Assembly (NCBI RefSeq): GCF_000237995.1
Contig: NC_016605.1
Location: 744,001 to 808,000 of the forward strand
DNA length: 64,000 bases
Reading direction: 5' to 3'
DNA from: Pediococcus claussenii ATCC BAA-344
Lineage (GTDB): Bacteria > Bacillota > Bacilli > Lactobacillales > Lactobacillaceae
Shown: positions 15,885 through 23,508 of the stretch, one piece after another
How the letters are laid out: each line of letters opens with the position of its first letter
Numbering within the stretch: the first letter of the stretch is position 1
Notes under the pieces: model-generated
The model's input: only the letters and a program-made list of their open reading frames with translations
Databases searched by the model: none
What the model was told of the DNA's origin: nothing
Made by a program: the position numbers and the translations under genes

Positions 15885-15956
15885 ATGATGGCTTTTCTTA
15901 TTCAGTTTATTTATAGCGTGTTGACCGTGCCTCCCAGTTTATCTGATAAATTGTGA
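15885..15956 (+). CDS. Small ORF (23 aa) upstream of efp with a Pro-Pro motif
   Basis: A 23-codon ORF with a good ribosome site (AAAGGTGA, 4 nt before ATG) ends 37 nt before the efp start. The peptide runs MMAFLIQFIYSVL then TVPPSLSDKL; codons 16-17 are CCT CCC, giving a diproline. EF-P relieves stalling at such motifs, so the ORF may be a leader peptide that senses EF-P activity. It is not similar to any protein I know, and chance cannot be excluded for so short an ORF. No attenuator hairpin is obvious between it and efp. Confidence 0.4.
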   Translation: MMAFLIQFIYSVLTVPPSLSDKL

Positions 15957-15993
15957 CGCATAGCAAAAAATACATTTAAGGAGTAATTTAAAA

Positions 15994-16551
15994 ATGGTTG
16001 AAGCAATTAATTTAAAAGCAGGGATGACTTTTTTAAAGGATGGGAAGCTAATTCGAGTTATTGAAACTAATCATCATAAACCTGGTAAAGGTAACACAGT
16101 TATGCAGATGAAACTCTATGATGTGCGTTCAGGTTCGAATGTCCAGACTACGATGCGTCCAACGGAAAAAGTTGAACAAGCAATTATTGATACTAAGGAT
16201 GCTCAATTTTTATATCGTCAAGAAGATACAGCTGTTTTCATGGATATGGAAACCTATGAACAATATGAGATTCCAGTTGCTGCTATTGAGGCTGACTTGA
16301 AGTATTTATTAGAAAATACGGAAGTACAGATAGAATTTTATGGAGATGAAGTTATTGGTGTTCGTTTACCAACTACAGTTGTACTTAAGGTAACTGAAAC
16401 TTCCCCATCTATTAAGGGAGCAACTGTTACAGGCTCAGGAAAACCGGCCACAATGGAAACAGGTTTAGTAGTTAATGTTCCTGATTTCATTGAAGAGGGA
16501 GAAGCATTAGTTATTAATACTCAAAATGGAAGTTATTCTAAGCGCGCATAG
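15994..16551 (+). CDS. efp: Elongation factor P
   Basis: A 185-residue EF-P of usual length with the three beta-barrel domains. It promotes peptide-bond formation at consecutive prolines. The loop [10 protein letters not shown] carries Lys32 in the Pro-Gly-Lys-Gly setting typical of Firmicutes, where the lysine can be modified (5-aminopentanol in Bacillus); no earP/epmA is needed for this type and none is seen. AAGGAG lies 9 nt before the ATG. It is followed by a terminator. Unlike many Firmicutes, no pepP precedes it; a small diproline ORF does. Confidence 0.97.
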   Translation: MVEAINLKAGMTFLKDGKLIRVIETNHHKPGKGNTVMQMKLYDVRSGSNVQTTMRPTEKVEQAIIDTKDAQFLYRQEDTAVFMDMETYEQYEIPVAAIEADLKYLLENTEVQIEFYGDEVIGVRLPTTVVLKVTETSPSIKGATVTGSGKPATMETGLVVNVPDFIEEGEALVINTQNGSYSKRA

Positions 16552-16576
16552 TTTAAAATGAATTTTATAGATGTGT

Positions 16577-16611
16577 AAAAGAGGCACGAAAATTATTTCG
16601 GGCTTCTTTTT
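16577..16611 (+). terminator. Terminator of efp
   Basis: AAAAGAGGC and CGAAA pair with TTTCG and GCTTCTTTTT around a 4-nt loop, with one A-G mismatch and one wobble, ending in a T-run. Confidence 0.85.
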
Positions 16612-16659
16612 GTTAAAAGAAGTGAATGATAAAATTAAAAATGAATTTGGGAGTTTAAA

Positions 16660-17781
16660 ATGGGTATTTATATTTCTGACGTTCAAATGGCAGGACTGTT
16701 CTTTCCTTTTGTAGCATTGTTAATTACTTTTCCAATTTTATTATGGAATTATAACCGTAACGGAGCCATATCTAAATGGTCTATGGCAGTAACTTATAGT
16801 TTAGTTTTTTACCTAATTTGCGCGTACTTTTTAATCATTTTACCGTTACCATCTAGAACGGTGGTATCACATTTAACGACGATTAAGTACAATTTACATC
16901 CATTTGTCTTTATCCTAGAGTTCATTAAGTATAATCCACTGAAAATAACGAATGTACACACGTGGGTACCAGCCTTAAAAAATCCAACAACAATTCAACC
17001 GCTTTTCAATATTTTTCTTACAATACCATTTGGTGTCTATTTGAGAATTTACTTTAAAAGAAGTTTAAAACAGACAATTTTGTTTACCTTTTTACTATCG
17101 TTATTTTTTGAACTAACTCAACTTTCTGGATTGTACGGATTTTATTCGAGACCATATAGACTTTTTGACGTTGATGATTTAATGCTAAATACATTTGGTG
17201 GATGGTTGGGATTCATGAGTGGAAAAATGTTTAGTGGATTAATACCAACCGATTTACAAGTCAGAAAAACTATTTTAATGAGGAGACAAAAAGTAACAAT
17301 TTTTAGACATATTACAGCTGCACTTTTAGATTTAGCATTGGTGATTTTGGCTGGAATAGTAATTCTTGAATTACAAAGGCCACTGAATTTTAGACTTGGT
17401 AATTATGGGTCAATGGTTTGGTCCCTTGGATTTTTAGTTGTGGTATTAGTGCCAGAATTATTCTTTCACAAAACGCCTGGAATGAGGGCTGTAAATGTTG
17501 AACTAGTAGATTCGCAAGGAAATCAGACAAATAAGTTACAGATTGTTAAGCGAAATGCTTTTGGAGTAGGATGGTTTTTCTTGCTAACAATTCTTGAATT
17601 ATCAATTGATAATGATTGGGTTAATGGTGGCATAAAAAATATAATTGCTGCCGTAATGTTGATTCTTTTATTGGTTGTATTTTTGAGTTTTATTATCGAT
17701 GCAATGCTGGATTTATTTAGACCTGAACATGATATGTTATTTGAAAAATTAAGTGGTACTAGGCTCAAATCCAGTTTATAA
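16660..17781 (+). CDS. VanZ-RDD fusion membrane protein
   Basis: A 373-residue membrane protein. The N-terminal part (about residues 15-190) is a VanZ-like domain with the Phe-E-xx-Q pattern FFELTQLSGLYGFYSRPYRLFDVDDLMLNTFGGWLGF. The C-terminal part (about 215-365) is an RDD domain with three helices (ITAALLDLALVILAGI; FHKTPGMRAVNVELVD). VanZ was found in a teicoplanin-resistance cluster and is widespread with unclear function; RDD domains occur in transport-related proteins. The role is unknown. It stands alone between efp and yebC. Confidence 0.88.
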   Translation: MGIYISDVQMAGLFFPFVALLITFPILLWNYNRNGAISKWSMAVTYSLVFYLICAYFLIILPLPSRTVVSHLTTIKYNLHPFVFILEFIKYNPLKITNVHTWVPALKNPTTIQPLFNIFLTIPFGVYLRIYFKRSLKQTILFTFLLSLFFELTQLSGLYGFYSRPYRLFDVDDLMLNTFGGWLGFMSGKMFSGLIPTDLQVRKTILMRRQKVTIFRHITAALLDLALVILAGIVILELQRPLNFRLGNYGSMVWSLGFLVVVLVPELFFHKTPGMRAVNVELVDSQGNQTNKLQIVKRNAFGVGWFFLLTILELSIDNDWVNGGIKNIIAAVMLILLLVVFLSFIIDAMLDLFRPEHDMLFEKLSGTRLKSSL

Positions 17782-18085
17782 CGTGTAAAAAGCATAACTC
17801 TAAATTTTACTTGGCGGAATACATGCTAACAGAATTATGTAGTAGTATTTTAGGAATTGAAAAGCTTACATGATTGAATATTAGTATGAAAATTAAGACT
17901 AAGGCGGAAATATTTCATAAAAATTTCTTTAATTGATGAACTTTATACACTAAGTTAGTTTCAGTTAAATGAACTGAATTGGGTAGGTTTCAGTTCATAA
18001 TTGTTTGACAACCGTTTATACGACTAGTAGTATAATTAACGTTGATAAACAGACATAAATAAAAAATGAAAGAAGGAGTTCGGAT
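17782..18085 (+). promoter_or_regulatory. 304-bp intergenic region upstream of yebC
   Basis: No ORF of note. It holds, near its 3' end, an inverted repeat TTCAGTT-aaatg-AACTGAA (17960-17978) and two copies of GTTTCAGTT (17958-17966 and 17987-17995). These lie just upstream of a promoter with TTGACA at 18005-18010 and either TAGTAT at 18028-18033 (17-bp spacer) or TATAAT at 18031-18036 (20-bp spacer). GGCGGAA also occurs twice further upstream. The first 170 bp show nothing else I can interpret. Confidence 0.6.
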
Positions 18086-18823
18086 ATGTCAGGACATTCA
18101 AAGTGGCATAATATTCAAGGTCGAAAGAATGCACAAGATGCCAAACGGGGTAAAATTTTCCAACGTATTTCTCGTGAAATTTACGTTGCAGTTAAAGCTG
18201 GGGGTCCGGACCCTTCTGCTAATCCACAACTTCGTTTAATGATGGATAAAGCACGCGCTGCTAATATGCCTAAGGACAATGTTAAGCGTGCTGTTGATAA
18301 GGGTAGTGGCTCCGATGGTGCTAGCTACGAAGAGATTACTTATGAAGGTTATGGACCAGCCGGAACGGCAATCATTGTCGAAACACTTACAGATAACAAA
18401 AATCGGACAGCAGCGGCAATCCGCTCAGCATTTACACATCATGGTGGCTCATTAGGAGCCGCTGGTTCTGTTTCATACATGTTTGATCGTAAGGGATACA
18501 TTGTAATTACTCGTGAGGACTTGGATAAAGACGAGGATGCTATGATGGAAGATGCTATTAATGCCGGAGCAGATGACGTCCAAACATCAGATGAAGTTTT
18601 TGAAATTTACACAGATCCTAAGAGCTTTGCTGAAGTTCGAGATGCTCTTGAGGCTGATGGTTACGAATTGGCAACTGCTGAACTTACAATGATTCCAGAA
18701 AATGAAACCGAAGTTCCAGAGGATAAGGTTAAACAATACACAGGTTTAATTGATGAGCTTGAAGATAATGACGATGTTTCGGAAGTATACGAGGCAGCAC
18801 AGCTACCTGAAACTGTTGAATAG
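18086..18823 (+). CDS. yebC: YebC/PmpR family protein (translation factor or regulator)
   Basis: A 245-residue YebC (TACO1) family protein, with the diagnostic N-terminus [20 protein letters not shown] and the acidic C-terminal domain. The family was long annotated as a transcriptional regulator; recent work assigns bacterial YebC and mitochondrial TACO1 a ribosomal role in easing translation of proline-rich stretches. Its place 1.5 kb from efp, which has the same type of substrate, is notable. GAAGGAG precedes the ATG. It is transcribed from its own promoter with a repeat-bearing upstream region and closed by a terminator. Confidence 0.95.
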   Translation: MSGHSKWHNIQGRKNAQDAKRGKIFQRISREIYVAVKAGGPDPSANPQLRLMMDKARAANMPKDNVKRAVDKGSGSDGASYEEITYEGYGPAGTAIIVETLTDNKNRTAAAIRSAFTHHGGSLGAAGSVSYMFDRKGYIVITREDLDKDEDAMMEDAINAGADDVQTSDEVFEIYTDPKSFAEVRDALEADGYELATAELTMIPENETEVPEDKVKQYTGLIDELEDNDDVSEVYEAAQLPETVE

Positions 18824-18833
18824 ACCTAATAAG

Positions 18834-18865
18834 AAAGAACTGGAATACTTTTCCAGTTCTTTTTT
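18834..18865 (+). terminator. Terminator of yebC
   Basis: A perfect 12-bp stem (AAAGAACTGGAA / TTCCAGTTCTTT) and T-run. A TATAAT at 18868-18873 directly behind it may be the rbsK -10. Confidence 0.92.
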
Positions 18866-18904
18866 GTTATAATTTTTATAACAAATAAATATCAGGAGTT
18901 TACT

Positions 18905-19816
18905 ATGACAAATAGAATAGTTGTAATTGGAAGTTTAAATGTTGATACAATTCTTCAGGCATCACATTTTCCCTCTGCTGGAGAGACGTTAGCATTACAT
19001 GATGAAAAGATTGCTGGTGGGGGAAAGGGTGCCAATCAGGCGATTTCTGCTAGTCGTTCGGGAGCGAAAACTTCTTTTATCGGTAAGGTTGGCGACGATT
19101 CTAACGGCAAATATATGTTGGAACAATTGTCTAGGAGTGGTATTGATTTAAGCTATATATCTATTTCCAAAGACACTAAAACAGGTCAAGCGTTTGTTAT
19201 TTTAGAAGATTCGGGTGAAAACCGTATTTTAATATATGCAGGAGCAAACGGCACCTTAAATGAATCCGATGCTAAAATGGCCCGTGATAAGATTCGGGAA
19301 GCAGATTTTGTTATTGCACAGTTGGAGACGCCCATTGCTGCTACAATTGAAGCGTTTAAAATTGCTCGAGATTTTGGAGTGAAGACAATTCTTAATCCAG
19401 CTCCAGCTATTAAAGAGCTACCAAATGAGTTATTAGAACTCACCGATATTATCACACCTAATGAGACGGAGGCTGAAATTTTAACGGGGATAAAGATTAT
19501 TGATAAACGATCCGAAGAATTAGCTAGTGCAATATTACATAATATTGGTATAGAGACCGTTTTAATTACATTAGGAAGTGAAGGAGTATATTACAGCTCA
19601 AAAAAGGGTTCAGGGAATGTTGCAGCAATTAAGGTAAATGCAGTAGACACCACTGCTGCTGGTGACACTTTTCTTGGGGCACTGGCTGCAGAATTGAAGC
19701 CAAATCTTAAAAACTTAGAAGAGGCTATCAAGTATGGAAACAAGGCATCCTCAATAGCAGTACAAAAAATAGGTGCCCAACCATCAATTCCAAGCCGCAA
19801 AGAAATTAGAAAGTAA
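18905..19816 (+). CDS. rbsK: Ribokinase (PfkB family)
   Basis: A 303-residue PfkB-family sugar kinase with N-terminal GSLNVDTIL, the GGGKGANQA substrate/dimer motif, NPAPAIKELP and the catalytic anion-hole motif DTTAAGDTFLGA near residues 245-256. Ribokinase (ribose to ribose-5-phosphate) is the best call because of the AAGDTF and GGGKGANQA signatures; other pentose or nucleoside kinases are possible. No ribose transporter, rbsD or rbsR is adjacent, so it stands alone. CAGGAG precedes the ATG. Confidence 0.88.
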   Translation: MTNRIVVIGSLNVDTILQASHFPSAGETLALHDEKIAGGGKGANQAISASRSGAKTSFIGKVGDDSNGKYMLEQLSRSGIDLSYISISKDTKTGQAFVILEDSGENRILIYAGANGTLNESDAKMARDKIREADFVIAQLETPIAATIEAFKIARDFGVKTILNPAPAIKELPNELLELTDIITPNETEAEILTGIKIIDKRSEELASAILHNIGIETVLITLGSEGVYYSSKKGSGNVAAIKVNAVDTTAAGDTFLGALAAELKPNLKNLEEAIKYGNKASSIAVQKIGAQPSIPSRKEIRK

Positions 19817-19835
19817 GTATTTTTTTTATGTTAAG

Positions 19836-19877
19836 TCCTAAAAATGGTCAGAAATGATTATTTTTGGGATTTTTTTA
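19836..19877 (+). terminator. Terminator of rbsK
   Basis: TCCTAAAAAT pairs with ATTTTTGGGA (one wobble) around a 14-nt loop, followed by seven T. Confidence 0.82.
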
Positions 19878-19902
19878 TTCAAAAAATTTTTGGAAAGATT
19901 TT

Positions 19903-19910
19903 GACGAAAT
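19903..19910 (+). promoter_or_regulatory. Candidate ComX/SigH box of the comG operon
   Basis: GACGAAAT resembles the competence-sigma (ComX) box TACGAATA, sharing ACGAA, and lies 22 bp before the comGA ATG behind an A/T-tract. Late competence operons of lactic acid bacteria are read from such boxes. No better sigma-A promoter is obvious nearby. Confidence 0.5.
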
Positions 19911-19931
19911 TATAAATTAAGGGGGGAGAAA

Positions 19932-20888
19932 ATGGAATTAGAACAAAGAATGAATGGAATTATTGAGAATGCTATTAGTAGTAAAGTCAGTGATTTATTT
20001 TTAATGCCTAAGTTAGATCATTATCAAGTTTTATACAGGTGCTCTGACAAGTACGTGGATTATGAGGAATTATCACGAGAGGATTCAGTTAAATTAATAA
20101 GTTTAATTAAGTATCGTGCAAACATGCTTATTAGTGAACATCGAAGGCCTCAAAATGGATCAATGGTATGGGAGGGCGAGAAAGGAAAAATAAATTTAAG
20201 GGTTGCAAGTGTTGGAGACTTTCTTGATCGTGAAGCAGTTGTAATTAGGTTTATTTATGAAGCCGATACAATAAGTGTGATTAGAAATAATTCTGAATGG
20301 GAAAAAATTAAAGGATGCTTGTACAGGCGAGGGATGATTGCCTTTGCTGGACCGATGGGTTCGGGGAAGACAACATCAATTTATAAACTGGCGAAGTCAC
20401 TTATTCCAGAGTGGCGAGTATTAAGTATCGAAGACCCTGTGGAAATTGACGATGATGATTTTTTGCAACTGCAGGTAAATGAAGAAGCAGGAATGGATTA
20501 CAGTAATTTGCTAAAAAGTAGTCTCAGACATAGACCGGATGTTTTTATAATTGGTGAGATTCGAGATGCGAAAACTGCAGAAATAGCTGTTCAAGCTGCT
20601 TTAAGTGGGCATTTAGTTCTAACAACAGTACATGCTCAAAGTGCTGAAGGTGTAAAAAATAGACTGAGAGAATTGGGAATTGGTGACTCTTTTTTGGAAC
20701 AGGCGTTGACAGCTTCCGTATACCAAAGATTGGTACCAACAATTACTGGGAAACCGCGGTTAATACTCGATGTAGAAATAAATAAAAAAACCAATTTAAA
20801 TCAAAATAAATGGTCTAAAAAAATTCAGGAGTTGTTTGAGAACGGTGAAATTACTAAAGAAGTATTCGAAGAATTTAAGTTCGGCTAA
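19932..20888 (+). CDS. comGA: Competence pseudopilus ATPase ComGA
   Basis: A 318-residue GspE/PilB-type secretion ATPase that powers the transformation pseudopilus at the membrane. Walker A is GPMGSGKTTSIY near residue 140; SIEDPVEI is the Asp box, IIGEIRDAKTAEIAVQAA Walker B, and TTVHAQSAEG the His box. It lacks the N-terminal domain of larger GspE proteins, as ComGA proteins do. GGGGGGAG is an unusually strong ribosome site. It is the first of seven overlapping comG genes. Confidence 0.96.
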   Translation: MELEQRMNGIIENAISSKVSDLFLMPKLDHYQVLYRCSDKYVDYEELSREDSVKLISLIKYRANMLISEHRRPQNGSMVWEGEKGKINLRVASVGDFLDREAVVIRFIYEADTISVIRNNSEWEKIKGCLYRRGMIAFAGPMGSGKTTSIYKLAKSLIPEWRVLSIEDPVEIDDDDFLQLQVNEEAGMDYSNLLKSSLRHRPDVFIIGEIRDAKTAEIAVQAALSGHLVLTTVHAQSAEGVKNRLRELGIGDSFLEQALTASVYQRLVPTITGKPRLILDVEINKKTNLNQNKWSKKIQELFENGEITKEVFEEFKFG

Positions 20889-21879
20889 TAGACTAACAAT
20901 TCAACAACAATCATTTTTATTTACAACGCTATCTGATCTATTAGATATGGGGTTTTCAATAAAAAAAAGTTTGGAATTTATTCAAATCATGCAAAAACAG
21001 AATCAAGAAATTATTAACAAAATAATTGCAAGATTAAATAAAGGCTGCGATTTTGCAAACGCAATAAGACCTTTTATTAGTAAAGATGTTTTCTATCAAG
21101 TTCATATTGCGAGTAAACACGGAGAAGTGATATCTACGGTCAGGACATTAGGCAGTGTTTTTTCCGAACGGCAAGCAAACCGAAAGAAAATAATGACGTT
21201 ACTTCATTATCCAATTATGTTATTAGTGTTTTTAATAGTTATGCTTATTGGGATGAAAATTTTGCTTTTTCCAGAACTAAATAGTATGGGACAAACGGAG
21301 ACAGTATTACAGGAAAAGCTTCTTCGTGCAATGTTAGCGGTATTGGTAATATTGATTTGTTCGCTCATCATTCTCAAAATTAAAAAATTTCGTGGTAAGT
21401 CAATTGAATACCGTATCAATATCCTTTGTAAGTTACCAATTGTTGGGAAAATTATTCAGACTTATTGTCATTATTATATTTCTTTTAATCTAGCATTTTT
21501 AGTTGCAGGAGGATTAACGATGACAAAGATTGTCGATTATTTTGAACACTTTGATAAAGATTCATTACTGCATCAAGTTGGAAAAAATATTCATATGGCC
21601 CTGTCAAAAGGTGGAAAAATTGAGGACGTTATTGAAAAAACATCGTATCTTCCTACAGAATTAAATTTAATTTTTAATAAGGGAGGAACAATAAAAACAA
21701 TCTCTGATGAGTTAAAAACATTTTCAAAGATTAAGTATCAGAACTTAACCAAGCAATTAGAACATTTAATAACTTTGATACAGCCAATTATGTTCGGAGT
21801 TTTGGGATTGATTATTGTTCTAATGTATTTAAGTATATTAATGCCCATGTATGGATCGATGAAAGGAATTATGAAATGA
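20836..21879 (+). CDS. comGB: Competence pseudopilus membrane protein ComGB
   Basis: A 347-residue GspF-type polytopic membrane protein, the platform of the transformation pseudopilus. Two GspF repeats are each followed by hydrophobic segments (MLLVFLIVMLIGMKILLF; AMLAVLVILICSLIIL; IMFGVLGLIIVLMYLSIL). The start overlaps comGA by 53 nt: TTG at 20836 (AGGAG at 20827-20831) or GTG at 20845; no ATG is available. The C-terminus overlaps comGC by 4 nt. Confidence 0.92.
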   Translation: MRTVKLLKKYSKNLSSANRLTIQQQSFLFTTLSDLLDMGFSIKKSLEFIQIMQKQNQEIINKIIARLNKGCDFANAIRPFISKDVFYQVHIASKHGEVISTVRTLGSVFSERQANRKKIMTLLHYPIMLLVFLIVMLIGMKILLFPELNSMGQTETVLQEKLLRAMLAVLVILICSLIILKIKKFRGKSIEYRINILCKLPIVGKIIQTYCHYYISFNLAFLVAGGLTMTKIVDYFEHFDKDSLLHQVGKNIHMALSKGGKIEDVIEKTSYLPTELNLIFNKGGTIKTISDELKTFSKIKYQNLTKQLEHLITLIQPIMFGVLGLIIVLMYLSILMPMYGSMKGIMK

Positions 21880-22175
21880 AAAAGAAAAAAGGTTTTACAT
21901 TAATCGAAATGGTTGTCGTGCTCTTTATAGTGTCTCTTCTGATACTAATTATTTTACCAAATGTATCCAGTCAGCGAAAAAATGCCAAAGTAGTTCAGAG
22001 AGATGCAATGACAGAGGTAGTTCAAACGCAGGTTGATTTGTACGAAAACGAATATCATGAGTTACCAGCAGGGTTATCTGATTTGAAGGGAAAAGGATAT
22101 TTATCTGATAAACAATTTGATCAAGCAACAAAGGATGGTATAAAAATTGAAAAAGAACGAGTAGTCAAAGAATAG
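21876..22175 (+). CDS. comGC: Major competence pseudopilin ComGC
   Basis: A 99-residue type IV pilin-like protein. The prepilin cleavage site is KKKKG-FTLIEMVVV with Glu at +5 and a hydrophobic helix to about residue 30. It should be processed by ComC peptidase and form the main shaft of the pseudopilus. ATGA overlaps the comGB stop. Confidence 0.95.
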   Translation: MKKKKGFTLIEMVVVLFIVSLLILIILPNVSSQRKNAKVVQRDAMTEVVQTQVDLYENEYHELPAGLSDLKGKGYLSDKQFDQATKDGIKIEKERVVKE

Positions 22176-22176
22176 G

Positions 22177-22608
22177 ATGATTAAAAAAGCTTTCACTCTA
22201 ATTGAAAGTGTTACCGTACTTATGATTGTTTCAATGATTCTTTTGATTGGGCTTTCTGGTTTTAAAAAATATTCTGTGCAATATAAGGAAGAATTTTTTT
22301 GGAAGCAATTTGAAGCAGAATGGGATAAAGCTAAGCAAGAGGCAATATATTCACATAAACATACAGATATTCATTTTGATAAAGAAAATAAGCGTGTTTT
22401 TTTTACAACAGGAACGTATTTTAATCACTATACCTATGTGATAAAACTTCCGAATAACCTGAACTTTAGATTATCAAGAGTTACAACTCTTGAAGCAAAT
22501 GGTCACTTACCACCACAAACGATCAACTTTTTTGAAAATAATAAAATAAAATATAAGCTAAAATTTCAATTGGGATGGGGAGTATATCAACTTGAAAAAA
22601 ATAGTTAA
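22177..22608 (+). CDS. comGD: Minor competence pseudopilin ComGD
   Basis: A 143-residue minor pseudopilin with prepilin motif KKA-FTLIESVTVL (cleavage after Ala4 is atypical, since Gly is usual) and a single N-terminal helix. The globular part has the aromatic-rich pattern of ComGD. It starts 1 nt after the comGC stop and overlaps comGE by 17 nt. Confidence 0.88.
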   Translation: MIKKAFTLIESVTVLMIVSMILLIGLSGFKKYSVQYKEEFFWKQFEAEWDKAKQEAIYSHKHTDIHFDKENKRVFFTTGTYFNHYTYVIKLPNNLNFRLSRVTTLEANGHLPPQTINFFENNKIKYKLKFQLGWGVYQLEKNS

Positions 22609-22780
22609 ACGACAAAATGGATTTGTTTTGTTAGAAGCAGTTGTTGCATTAACAATTATCTGTGGTTGCTTGGGATGGTCGCTTAACACTTGGAAGACTT
22701 GGTCAATGGAGAAAAAACAAAATATACAGATATTAGAAAAAGAGCGAGCAAGATTAAATGATTGGCGAAAAAAGATTTAA
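22592..22780 (+). CDS. comGE: Minor competence pseudopilin ComGE
   Basis: A short 62-residue protein with a prepilin-like segment (NG-FVLLEAVVALTII, Glu at +5) and a basic C-terminal helix. It is shorter than many ComGE proteins. Position between comGD and comGF supports the call. It starts at a TTG inside the comGD 3' end and overlaps comGF by 23 nt. Confidence 0.8.
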   Translation: MKKIVKRQNGFVLLEAVVALTIICGCLGWSLNTWKTWSMEKKQNIQILEKERARLNDWRKKI

Positions 22781-23192
22781 GAAGGTTGCGTTTACACTGA
22801 TAGAAACGATAGTTGTATTTTTTATAGTGTGCTCAATGTTTTTGATAATACATCCGTTAGTTAACAGTACTCATAGATATTTAGAAAGGGATGATTCCAT
22901 TGATTTAGTTGTTTTAATTAATGAATTAGAGTCAGAACGACACAGCTTTACTTTAAAAAATTGTAAACGTGATTCACTTGTTCTATTTTCAGGTAAGGAA
23001 AACAAGGATTATATATTAAGCTCATATAAAAAAATGTTGCGATTCACGCCAGGGCATATGCCGTTATTATTAGGAGTTAATAGCTGCTGGTTTGAAAAGG
23101 AGGGAAAGTTTATCAAAATTCATTTAAATCACAATGGGCATAATTATAACGGAAAGGTTTATTTGAATGATTATGATAAAAAAAGCAAGTAG
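22758..23192 (+). CDS. comGF: Minor competence pseudopilin ComGF
   Basis: A 144-residue protein with prepilin motif KVA-FTLIETIVVF, one N-terminal helix and the ComGF-type globular domain, including a Cys pair (NCKRDS, SCWFEK) that could form a disulfide. It starts with ATG inside comGE and overlaps comGG by 26 nt. Confidence 0.85.
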   Translation: MIGEKRFKKVAFTLIETIVVFFIVCSMFLIIHPLVNSTHRYLERDDSIDLVVLINELESERHSFTLKNCKRDSLVLFSGKENKDYILSSYKKMLRFTPGHMPLLLGVNSCWFEKEGKFIKIHLNHNGHNYNGKVYLNDYDKKSK

Positions 23193-23496
23193 CTTACTTT
23201 CGGCAATAATTGTGTTAGTGTTATTGTCTGGGGCGAATATATTAATTTGCAAATATCATCACCGTGAGATGATGATAATAAAAAATTCAATTAGTCGTAC
23301 ACGAAGTCAAATGCTTGCTGATAAATTTATTTTCATCAAGAAGACAAAACCGCATTTATTAACATATTCTGATTTACCCAAGGATCACAAGTATGGAGAA
23401 CCATTTGATTTTGTTGAACTAAAAGGGAATCAGTTAAAAACACGGTTAAAAAATGGTCACGAGGAAGTATTTGCCCTTCGAAAGTTAGCGTATTAA
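23167..23496 (+). CDS. comGG: Competence protein ComGG
   Basis: A 109-residue protein with one N-terminal hydrophobic segment (SLLSAIIVLVLLSGANILI) and a basic C-terminal domain, at the ComGG position of the operon. Sequence conservation in this family is poor, so the name depends mainly on synteny. It overlaps comGF and is followed 12 nt later by the methyltransferase gene. Confidence 0.75.
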   Translation: MIMIKKASSLLSAIIVLVLLSGANILICKYHHREMMIIKNSISRTRSQMLADKFIFIKKTKPHLLTYSDLPKDHKYGEPFDFVELKGNQLKTRLKNGHEEVFALRKLAY

Positions 23497-23508
23497 GTAG
23501 GTGGAAAA

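Noticed and set aside
15885-15956. Type I toxin (Fst-like) reading of the small ORF before efp
   Set aside because: It lacks the charged tail and antisense RNA features of such toxins; its position and PP motif fit a leader peptide better.
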